Shown here piece after piece: positions 46,201 through 52,711 of a stretch of 64,000 nucleotides of DNA. Each line of letters begins with the position of its first letter. Position 1 is the first letter of the stretch. The stretch spans positions 1,881,971-1,945,970 of the forward strand of contig NZ_LT575472.1 of assembly GCF_900086595.1 (NCBI RefSeq), in the 5' to 3' direction. The stretch is from Clostridium nigeriense (GTDB lineage Bacteria; Bacillota; Clostridia; Clostridiales; Clostridiaceae). The notes under the pieces were generated by a model. That model was not told the origin of the DNA, made no database searches, and saw only the letters and a program-made list of their open reading frames with translations. A program made the translations under genes and the position numbers.

Positions 46201-46839
46201 TTGTTTATTATTTTAAAAATTAATAGAAAGTATTTATTATTATCTGTAGTAATCATAATTATATTATTAGTAGTGATTTTAAGAGATTATATAAGAGAAG
46301 GTTTAAGAATAGATTACAAAAGATATTATAATGTTAAAGTTTTAAATGAAGATATTGAAGAGTTGAAAAAAAAATTAAGTATAATAGATTTAAATTATGA
46401 TTGGAATGAAAATTTAACTTTTAATAATAATCCTAATAAAATAATTTATCATCATTGTGCAAGAAGTTATTGGAGCCCAGAAGACATAAATGAGTATCAC
46501 AAAGCTAAAGGATGGAAGGGGATAGGATATAATTTTTATATAAGGAAAGATGGAGATATTTATTCAGGAAGACCTGAAAATTCAGAAGGAGCTCATACAA
46601 AAGGTGAAAATAGTAAATCTATTGGGATTTGTTTAGAAGGAAATTTTGAGGAAGATAAATTAACAAAAGAGCAAATTGAAAGTTTAATAAATTTATCTAT
46701 ATATATTTCATTAAAATATGATATTTATAAAATTGTAGGACATAAAGATGTTTATGAAACTTTATGCCCAGGTAAAAACTTTCCTTTAAAGGACATAAAA
46801 ACTCAAGTAATAAAAGGAATGAAAAATTATAAAAAATAG
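46201..46839 (+). CDS. Membrane-anchored N-acetylmuramoyl-L-alanine amidase
   Basis: About 212 residues: one N-terminal membrane helix (LLLSVVIIIILLVVIL) and an Amidase_2/PGRP domain with zinc ligands in IIYHHCAR, HTKGENSKSIGICLEGNF and VGHKDVYETLCPG. It cuts the amide bond between MurNAc and the stem peptide. The likely start is TTG at 46201, seven bases after AGGAGA; the ATG at 46183 would place that Shine-Dalgarno inside the gene. Confidence 0.87.
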   Translation: MFIILKINRKYLLLSVVIIIILLVVILRDYIREGLRIDYKRYYNVKVLNEDIEELKKKLSIIDLNYDWNENLTFNNNPNKIIYHHCARSYWSPEDINEYHKAKGWKGIGYNFYIRKDGDIYSGRPENSEGAHTKGENSKSIGICLEGNFEEDKLTKEQIESLINLSIYISLKYDIYKIVGHKDVYETLCPGKNFPLKDIKTQVIKGMKNYKK

Positions 46840-46866
46840 GCTGTGTTAGATAACAGCCTATTTTTT
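46831..46866. terminator. Terminator after amidase gene
   Basis: AAAAAATAGGCTGT and ACAGCCTATTTTTT arms; it can serve both convergent genes. Confidence 0.88.
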
Positions 46867-46885
46867 ATAGAAATGATTAATATTT

Positions 46886-47134
46886 TTATGCAATTTTATT
46901 ATATTCTTCTAGAGCCTTTGATAATTGATCCGGACAAGAAGTATCCTTATTTCCACAAGTTATTCCCTTTAATTTAGTAATGGCATCATTAACATTCATT
47001 CCAGAAACTAAAGCTGATATTCCTACTAAATTTCCAGGACAACCTCTTACAAACTCTACTGTTTTTATAATATCATTTTCAATTTCTAAATGAATTTCTG
47101 TTGAACAAACTCCCTTAGTTTTATAAACGAACAT
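46886..47134 (-). CDS. TSCPD-domain protein
   Basis: An 82-residue protein of the TSCPD family, a domain otherwise found at the end of some ribonucleotide reductases. Cys are at KGVCSTEI, FVRGCPGN and GITCGNKDTSCPDQL, a pattern that could bind metal. The ATG at 47134 follows TGGAGGT; a TTG at 47149 would overlap that site. Function unknown. Confidence 0.85.
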   Translation of the reverse strand: MFVYKTKGVCSTEIHLEIENDIIKTVEFVRGCPGNLVGISALVSGMNVNDAITKLKGITCGNKDTSCPDQLSKALEEYNKIA

Positions 47135-47184
47135 ATGTAATACCTCCAAATTTTATTGCAACAATATTATATCTTCATATTAAA

Positions 47185-47262
47185 AAAAAATAAAGGCTAT
47201 ATGTAGAATTTTGAAGTAAAAGATAAAAGTTTGTTCCAAATTAATAAAATCTACATATATTA
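47185..47262. repeat. Intergenic hairpin repeat, family B, copy 2
   Basis: Outer arms TATATGTAGAATTTT and AAAATCTACATATA pair with one mismatch. The inside holds GAAGTAA and GTTTGTTCCAAATTA, which recur at 17826-17906 within different outer arms. Confidence 0.5.
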
Positions 47263-47306
47263 TAAATGTATCTATAAATAAAAGCTAAATATAAAGGTGG
47301 TGTAGT

Positions 47307-48200
47307 ATGAACTCTTTAATTGTATGTAATACAGGTAGTGACTCTATTAGTAAAATACCTTTAGTTACATCCCTTAATACTGATATAGTATGTGAAGAAA
47401 TATTACTAACTGAAGGTGAAAAACCTCTTGGCCCAAATGGAATTTATATTAATAACAATATAGCCTATATAGCAAATAATTATAGTAATTCTATATCTAT
47501 ATTAAATATGGATACATTAAAGGAAGAAAGTATAATATATGTAGGGGCTCATCCAAATGATTTAACTGGATATGATAAGTATTTATATATAGTATGTTCA
47601 GAATCTAATGATGTTGTCATATATGATTTAGAAGAAAATAAAATTATAGTAGAAATAAAAACTAATAATTGGCCTTATAACATTGAGATTAGTAGGAAAC
47701 TAAAGTTATTATTTATAACTAATTTTCAAAGTCATAATATATCAGTTATAGATATTAAAATAAATAAAGTTATAGGTGAGTTGATTACATTAGAGTATCC
47801 AACAAAGGTTAAGGTATCTAATGATGGAAAGTTACTATATGTTTGTGAAAGTTATATGGGTGATGAAAAAAATGGATATATTGAAATATTTGATTTAATT
47901 ACATTGGAATCACAGGGAAAAATAGAGGTAGGAAAAGTTCCTATTGATATTTTTGAAGATGAAAATACATTATATGTTTGTAATTTAATGGATAATAGTA
48001 TTGATTTAATAAATAAGACAACTTTAAGTAATATAAAAGAAATAAATATAAATGGTATGCCTAGAACTTTACTTAAGCATAACAATATATTATATATAGG
48101 AGATTACTTAAATGGAAGAGTAGTTTGTTTAGATTTAGTTAACGATAGTATAAAAGCCATAACAGTAGGAAAAGAACCTAATGCTATGACTTTATATTAA
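47307..48200 (+). CDS. YncE/YVTN-type beta-propeller protein
   Basis: A 297-residue protein of about seven blade repeats containing the family patterns NSISILNMDTLKE, YVGAHPNDLTGYDKYLYIV, NISVIDIKINKVIGE, VSNDGKLLYVCES and NSIDLINKTTL. There is no signal peptide. The domain usually mediates protein contacts; some clostridial members are spore-associated. GGTGGTG precedes the ATG. Its stop overlaps the stop of the convergent gene by three bases, leaving no room for a separate terminator. Confidence 0.85.
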   Translation: MNSLIVCNTGSDSISKIPLVTSLNTDIVCEEILLTEGEKPLGPNGIYINNNIAYIANNYSNSISILNMDTLKEESIIYVGAHPNDLTGYDKYLYIVCSESNDVVIYDLEENKIIVEIKTNNWPYNIEISRKLKLLFITNFQSHNISVIDIKINKVIGELITLEYPTKVKVSNDGKLLYVCESYMGDEKNGYIEIFDLITLESQGKIEVGKVPIDIFEDENTLYVCNLMDNSIDLINKTTLSNIKEININGMPRTLLKHNNILYIGDYLNGRVVCLDLVNDSIKAITVGKEPNAMTLY

Positions 48201-48733
48201 TTATCATCACTAAATAAAGAGTTCATAATTTTATTATATATGTCTGAGGGGTTAGACTTCCACCTATTGCATAGTGAGGTTGCTTGTTTTTTTGTTGGTA
48301 CGGATACTTTTAAAGAAATTAATAAGTTATCATTTTCTAAGGCTTGCAAATCTACAATAAAGGAATTATCTTTACCTATAGTGTAGTCGCTGTGAATAGT
48401 TAGCTCCTTTTTTATAGATTCAATCATTGAAAGAAGATAGTCATCGATTATCTTCTTTTTTATTGAGGAAATCCTATCAGAAAAAAAGGAGAGGGTATTA
48501 CTGCCCTTTTCTGTTATATGAACAAGATTTTTATCATTTACTTTTTCATATCTTAAGAAATCTGATGATATTAACTCACTTATATACTGTTGTAAAGTAA
48601 AGTAATTTATAAAATTATTTTCTAAAATAATTTCTGTAAGTTGAGTATTAGTTATTGGATGTTTTAATGATTCCATAACGTATAAAACTAATAATTTATT
48701 TTCTGCTAGTTCAGCTGAATTTTCGTACATATT
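48197..48733 (-). CDS. DUF4364-family protein
   Basis: A 178-residue protein with an N-terminal winged-helix region (AENKLLVLYVMESLKHPITNTQLTEIIL, YISELISSDFLRYE, HITEKGSNTLSFF) and a C-terminal mixed domain, characteristic of DUF4364. It is probably a transcription regulator, but targets are unknown. The ATG at 48733 has AATGGAGG upstream; an earlier in-frame ATG at 48808 does not. Confidence 0.85.
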   Translation of the reverse strand, partial: NMYENSAELAENKLLVLYVMESLKHPITNTQLTEIILENNFINYFTLQQYISELISSDFLRYEKVNDKNLVHITEKGSNTLSFFSDRISSIKKKIIDDYLLSMIESIKKELTIHSDYTIGKDNSFIVDLQALENDNLLISLKVSVPTKKQATSLCNRWKSNPSDIYNKIMNSLFSDDN

Positions 48734-48861
48734 AAACCTCCATTTTAGAAAGTATAAGTTTATTATAACATAATATTTAAAAATTTCATAACTACATATT
48801 ATAGTCATTATTATAAAATTTAAGGAATATAAATTAACTAAAGCAATTTTTAGGAGATTAA

Positions 48862-49413
48862 ATGAAAAGAAGATATAGAGTTGGCTTAAGTTTATTATTA
48901 TTGATATTTACTGTAATTATATCCATAGTGTCTACTGAAAAAGCAAAATATAGCTTTACGGAAGTCTATAACGATAAACCAATTTTTAGAGTTAGTACAG
49001 ATGAAAAAAAACTATCCTTAACTTTTGATATAAATTGGGCTGAAAAAGAAGAACTTTATAACATATTACAAATACTAGATAAATATAATGTAAAGGCAAC
49101 CTTTTTTATAATGGGGGGTTGGGTAAATTATAGTGAAGAAAATAAAGATAAACTTATAAAAATAAAAGAAGGGGGGCATGAGATAGGAAACCATAGCTAT
49201 ATACATCCTATGTTCAGTAAGATTTCTGAAGAAAGGATGAAAGCAGAGGTGGAAAAAACAAATAAAATTATTGAAGATACTGTTGGAGAAAAAGTTAAAC
49301 TATTTAGATTTCCTAGTGGGGATTATAATGAAAAGGCTTGTAAGTTTATAGCAAATGAAGGAATGATGAGTATTCAGTGGGATGTTGATATATTTAATAC
49401 AATAGTAAACTAA
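48862..49413 (+). pseudogene. PdaB-like polysaccharide deacetylase, 3'-truncated
   Basis: 183 codons: an N-terminal membrane segment, then a NodB-type domain with LTFDINWAEKE, ATFFIMGGWVNY, GHEIGNHSYIHP and FRFPSGDYNEKA. The frame runs through IQWDVD and then diverges into a short tail ending FNTIVN. PdaB-type enzymes of about 250 residues continue there with an S-x-D-W-K region and a C-terminal LLFHN motif holding a catalytic His, all missing here. The remaining domain has no complete active site. The loss coincides with the start of plasmid-like genes, so insertion of a mobile element is the probable cause. Confidence 0.8.
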
Positions 49414-49438
49414 AACCTTTATAATAAAGGTTTTTTAT
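49412..49438 (+). terminator. Terminator at the element edge
   Basis: AAAACCTTT and AAAGGTTTTTT around ATAAT, immediately after the truncated deacetylase frame; probably belongs to the mobile element. Confidence 0.75.
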
Positions 49439-49459
49439 TTTATAAGGAGAGTATTAAAT

Positions 49460-49900
49460 ATGAAAAAAATTAACAATTATGAACAAGGATATTTTAGTAT
49501 AGAAAATAAGGTTTTAAGTTTAAAGCCCCATCTATTAAAAACATATTTATATATAAATTCACTAGATTTTAAAAGAGGAGGGATTTGGCATTCGCAAAGA
49601 AAATTAGCAGATGGCTTAGGAATTTCTGTTCGTAGCTTGCAAAGACATTTAAAAGAATTGTGTTCCATGAATTTTATTACAAAGGAACGCAGGGGCTTCA
49701 ATAAAACAAATTTAATGAAGTGTTTAGTTGGAATAGTTGAAAAAGTTAAAGAAAAGAAAGAGGAATTAACAACTAATTTTAAAAAATCTTTTCCTAAAAC
49801 TACTACTAGAAAGAAACTTAAATTTAATAACTTTACTGGTAGAAACTATAGTAAAGAAGAGTGGGATAAATTAGAAAATAAATTACTAGGTTGGGAATGA
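49460..49900 (+). CDS. Winged-helix protein, replication-initiation type
   Basis: A 146-residue protein with a winged helix (HLLKTYLYINSLDFKRGGIWHSQRKLADGLGISVRSLQRHLKELCSMNFI read in parts) like the N-terminal DnaD/RepA-type domains of plasmid and phage replication proteins. The C-terminal part is basic and Thr/Lys-rich and ends with a WDKLENKLLGWE helix. AAGGAGAG precedes the ATG. A role in replication or its control is inferred from fold and context. Confidence 0.65.
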   Translation: MKKINNYEQGYFSIENKVLSLKPHLLKTYLYINSLDFKRGGIWHSQRKLADGLGISVRSLQRHLKELCSMNFITKERRGFNKTNLMKCLVGIVEKVKEKKEELTTNFKKSFPKTTTRKKLKFNNFTGRNYSKEEWDKLENKLLGWE

Positions 49901-50453
49901 TAAAAAGTATAAAAAAATACCCTTAGAACTGCGAATTCTAAGAGCATTCAACTTGCTAACTCCATTAACAAGACGTTAATTACATTATAAACAAATAAAA
50001 TTTAAAAAGCAACTGTTTATAATATTTTTTAAAAAAGGAGATTGGGAAGTTTATTAGTCGTATTTAAAATTAAGATTTTATATAATAAAGTAAAGCTTAT
50101 AAGATGAATTTAGTATATTTTTTAATATATTAAGTTGATTTTATAAGCTATTTTTTTTCGATATACCATTTATGAAATTTATGTCGTATCAGTTATGACA
50201 ATTCTAATACTTCTTGATAAGACATTTAATTCGTAAATTATATGACAACATTAATGCAGTAAGAAATAAAATATATAAGAATTAAAAATAATAATAAATA
50301 AATACTTAAATCTATAGTTATATAAGATTGTTTACTTTTCAATTAAAAATCACCTCAATAAAATTCTTAACGCAATATAGTAAAAATATATCAATAAAAA
50401 ACACCTTATTTATAATGTTTACATAATATGGTAATATATAAAAGGGTGGTGTT
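49901..50453. other. Gene-free structured region of the mobile element
   Basis: No credible gene in 553 bases. Several hairpins are visible: CTTAGAA/TTCTAAG at 49923-49943, ATTAAC/GTTAAT at 49965-49981 and the long terminator at 50094. Between 50170 and 50260 short motifs of the TATGACAA type recur. An AAAGGAGA site at about 50034 is not followed by a long frame. The region could hold a replication origin or a counter-transcribed RNA. Confidence 0.5.
50094..50158 (+). terminator. Long-stem terminator
   Basis: AGCTTATAA (50094-50102) pairs with TTATAAGCT (50141-50149), with an imperfect A/T-rich inner stem and T8 after it. It would end a rightward transcript, perhaps a non-coding RNA. Confidence 0.75.
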
Positions 50454-50612
50454 ATGGTGAAAAAGAAATATGAGAGAGTAGAAATAACTTTTAATACAGC
50501 GAATGAAGATGAGATGGAGATATACAACTATATATTAGAAAAATCTAAAGATATAGGTAAAGCAAAATGGTTAAAAAATTTAATTAGAAAAGATATAAAT
50601 AAGACTAGATAA
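50454..50612 (+). CDS. Small ribbon-helix-helix protein
   Basis: A 52-residue protein: a beta-strand-like start YERVEITFNTANEDEMEIYN and two short helices ending LKNLIRKDINK. This is the ribbon-helix-helix layout. The EMEIYNY segment also occurs in the small protein just after parM, which points to a common origin. AAGGGTGGTG precedes the ATG. It is a candidate DNA-binding partner or regulator for the partition system. Confidence 0.7.
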   Translation: MVKKKYERVEITFNTANEDEMEIYNYILEKSKDIGKAKWLKNLIRKDINKTR

Positions 50613-50627
50613 TAGTCTTATTTTTTT
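50598..50627 (+). terminator. Terminator overlapping the RHH gene stop
   Basis: AATAAGACTA and TAGTCTTATT arms around GATAA, followed by T6; the stop codon is in the loop and stem. Confidence 0.85.
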
Positions 50628-50637
50628 GTCTATAAAA

Positions 50638-50669
50638 TTACGGAAATATTTTAGGAAACTTTTACGGAA
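50638..50669. repeat. Candidate centromere repeats upstream of parM
   Basis: TTACGGAA at 50638-50645, the related TTAGGAA at 50651-50657 and TTACGGAA again at 50662-50669 are spaced about one DNA turn apart, directly before the parM promoter region. This is the usual place for a parC-type site. Confidence 0.45.
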
Positions 50670-50717
50670 TTATCCATAGGATATACTATAAAGAATAATA
50701 AAGGAGCAAAAAGAAGC

Positions 50718-51584
50718 ATGATAATTGGCATAGATATAGGTAATTTTAATACTAAAAGTTCAAAAGGAGTGATTTTTGAGTCAAAAGTATCCAAAGTAGG
50801 TAGTTTACTAGGGAGTAAATACAATCTTGTATTAAATGACGAAGAATATAAGATAGGAGAAGGTAACTTTGATACGGAGTTTAGAAAAATAAACAAGGAG
50901 AATTATTTAAAATTATTATTTGGATCGTTGGCACTTAGCGATGTAGGTAATGAGGTGCAGTTAGTTTTAGGTCTTCCTATAAGTCAATATAAGGCTGATA
51001 GAGAAGAATTAATTGAAAAGGTAGAAGAACACTACCACTTACAAGGTAGCTTAAATAACAAGCAATACAACGTATATATAACTAATGTAGATGTTTATCC
51101 GGAAGGAATAGCAAGTGTTGAAGATAATTTTAAGGGAATAGTAGTTGATATTGGTGGTAGGACGACTGATTGTACTTTATTAAGTGTAAAAAATAATAAA
51201 AGAATAATAGAACATCCAGTATCGATACCAATAGGAACATTAAATTTATATTCGGACTTTATAAATGCTATAAATGGTAAGTATAGTTTAGATTTGAAAA
51301 TTGATGATACAGAAAGATTGCTAAAAGGCGGGTTAAAAATAAAGGGTGAAAAAAGGGATATTAAATTTGGAAAAGATATATTTATAGATTTTATTAAAGA
51401 TCTTATATCTAAGTTGAGGGTGGAGTATAGTTTAGATACTTACGATATATGTTTTACAGGTGGAGGAAGTATTTTATTAGAAGGAATAATAAGAAGTTTA
51501 TTACCTTATTCACATGTCAAAAGTGATGGATTAATGAGTAATGCAAATGGGTTTAAAAAATATGGGGAGAGTTTGTGGTTATGA
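50718..51584 (+). CDS. Actin-like plasmid segregation protein, ParM-type
   Basis: A 288-residue actin-fold ATPase. The phosphate-1 loop is GIDIGNFNTKSSKG at the N-terminus, phosphate-2 is VVDIGGRTTDCTLL near residue 140 and the adenosine motif is CFTGGGSILLEG near 250. Proteins of this class form filaments that push plasmid copies apart. AAAGGAGC precedes the ATG. A ribbon-helix-helix protein gene overlaps its stop, as expected for a ParMR pair. It indicates that the element can exist as a low-copy replicon. Confidence 0.87.
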   Translation: MIIGIDIGNFNTKSSKGVIFESKVSKVGSLLGSKYNLVLNDEEYKIGEGNFDTEFRKINKENYLKLLFGSLALSDVGNEVQLVLGLPISQYKADREELIEKVEEHYHLQGSLNNKQYNVYITNVDVYPEGIASVEDNFKGIVVDIGGRTTDCTLLSVKNNKRIIEHPVSIPIGTLNLYSDFINAINGKYSLDLKIDDTERLLKGGLKIKGEKRDIKFGKDIFIDFIKDLISKLRVEYSLDTYDICFTGGGSILLEGIIRSLLPYSHVKSDGLMSNANGFKKYGESLWL

Positions 51585-51760
51585 AGATTAGTGTTAGTTT
51601 TAAGGAATCAGAAATGGAAATCTATAATTATTTAAAAAGTCAATTATCAATGAGTATATATATAAAGCAATTAATTATAGATGATATGAAAAAATATAAT
51701 TGTAAGCCAACTAAAAAAGAAGAAGTTAAAAATTCAATGAGCATTTCTTGGCAGGATTAG
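51581..51760 (+). CDS. ParR-like ribbon-helix-helix protein
   Basis: A 59-residue protein starting MKISVSFKESEMEIYNYLKS, an antiparallel-strand plus two-helix layout with a polar tail. The ATG overlaps the parM stop in ATGA; a GTG at 51575 is a possible alternative start. By position it should be the centromere-binding adaptor linking DNA to the actin-like filament. Confidence 0.72.
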   Translation: MKISVSFKESEMEIYNYLKSQLSMSIYIKQLIIDDMKKYNCKPTKKEEVKNSMSISWQD

Positions 51761-51770
51761 GTATAAAGAC

Positions 51771-51811
51771 ATAAAAATAAGCCCTAAATCTTTGAGGTAA
51801 GACTTGGGCTA
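51771..51811 (-). terminator. Terminator for the small minus-strand transcript
   Basis: On the minus strand AGCCCAAGTCTT pairs with AAGATTTAGGGCT across ACCTCA and is followed by TATTTTTAT. It sits downstream of the 26-codon hydrophobic peptide gene. Confidence 0.65.
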
Positions 51812-51885
51812 GGACAACTACAACGCTAACTACGTTACGCTAGTAGTTTATGTATTAATATATTGAATTGTTCCTATTTTTAATA

Positions 51886-51966
51886 TTATAAAACAAATTT
51901 TACTACTATTTCAGCTACTATATAACTTACAAGTACTCCAACTGCAATTCCAAATGTAAAAGTCAT
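51886..51966 (-). CDS. Short hydrophobic peptide, candidate type I toxin
   Basis: A 26-codon gene starting MTFTFGIAVG and ending VVKFVL, a single membrane-spanning peptide with almost no polar residues. AAAGGATGTG lies at good distance before the ATG, and a terminator lies about 75 bases beyond the stop. Small size, hydrophobicity, good translation signals and position beside partition genes fit type I toxins, which are held silent by an antisense RNA. An antitoxin RNA would be expected from the plus strand of 51780-51960 but has no proven promoter here. Confidence 0.55.
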   Translation of the reverse strand: MTFTFGIAVGVLVSYIVAEIVVKFVL

Positions 51967-52035
51967 TTTGAGCACATCCTTTCTTAATCTACTTTTAGTT
52001 TAACCTGTTTTAAATAATTTATGTATGGAGGAATT

Positions 52036-52506
52036 ATGAAAAAGAATTTTATAGATAATTTACTAACTTTAACTAATAAAGAAATAACATTTAATAAGGA
52101 ACAATGGAAAGCTTATAAAAAAGGTATATTAACACTAGAAGATGTTTATAAAATTAATAGAGTAGATAAAGAAATAGGGAAGCTGAATAAAACTGCATAT
52201 AACTTATTAGCTTTTATGGTTGCAGGAGTAGTAGGAGGAATTGAAGTTTACAAGAATACATTAACAGTGCAAGTATCAAATCCTGTAGGTGCGATAGATA
52301 CGTTAGGTAACACTTTCTTAGGAATATTCCAAGGATTAGGTAGGTGGGTAGCTTTAATAATGGCTTTTATTGAGATAGTTAAGAGCATTATGAAGGGTAG
52401 CACTAATACAAGCGAAATATTTGGAATTATTTTTAAGTATGTAATCGTGTTTGCAACCATGTATTTATTGCCTTATTTCTTTGATGTAGTGGCTTCTGCA
52501 TTCTAG
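52036..52506 (+). CDS. Putative transfer-apparatus membrane protein, VirB2-like layout
   Basis: A 156-residue protein with a soluble N-terminal third and hydrophobic segments at about 65-85, 100-118 and 130-150. The two closely spaced C-terminal helices with a short polar loop (IFQGLGRWVALIMAFIEIVKSIM, IIFKYVIVFATMYLLPYFF in part) resemble VirB2/TrbC-type pilins. The ATG at 52036 follows TGGAGG. It is followed by a two-helix protein and a VirB4-like ATPase, the order of a minimal secretion system. Confidence 0.6.
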   Translation: MKKNFIDNLLTLTNKEITFNKEQWKAYKKGILTLEDVYKINRVDKEIGKLNKTAYNLLAFMVAGVVGGIEVYKNTLTVQVSNPVGAIDTLGNTFLGIFQGLGRWVALIMAFIEIVKSIMKGSTNTSEIFGIIFKYVIVFATMYLLPYFFDVVASAF

Positions 52507-52516
52507 GTGAATAGAT

Positions 52517-52711
52517 ATGAAGAAGATGTTAGGAGAGCTTTTAAAAGCCATTTTAGAGGGTTTAGTGAGTAGTAGCTATATTATATGTTTAACTGTCGCA
52601 ATGATATCTATAATACTTTATGTATGCGGTTGTAAAAAGGCAGGTAAATATGTAAGTATCTCTATCGTAACTTATATATTAATCCAAGCTTTAAAGGGGG
52701 CTTTAAGTTGA
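52517..52711 (+). CDS. Small two-helix membrane protein, VirB3-like position
   Basis: A 64-residue protein with two hydrophobic segments (SSSYIICLTVAMISIILYV and YVSISIVTYILIQAL). It overlaps the ATPase gene by four bases (TTGA). Position between a VirB2-like and a VirB4-like gene suggests VirB3 function; the sequence alone does not establish it. Confidence 0.55.
   Translation: MKKMLGELLKAILEGLVSSSYIICLTVAMISIILYVCGCKKAGKYVSISIVTYILIQALKGALS

Noticed and set aside
50638-50669. CRISPR-like repeats
   Set aside because: Repeats are only seven or eight bases long with short spacing; no cas genes. They fit protein-binding repeats before parM.
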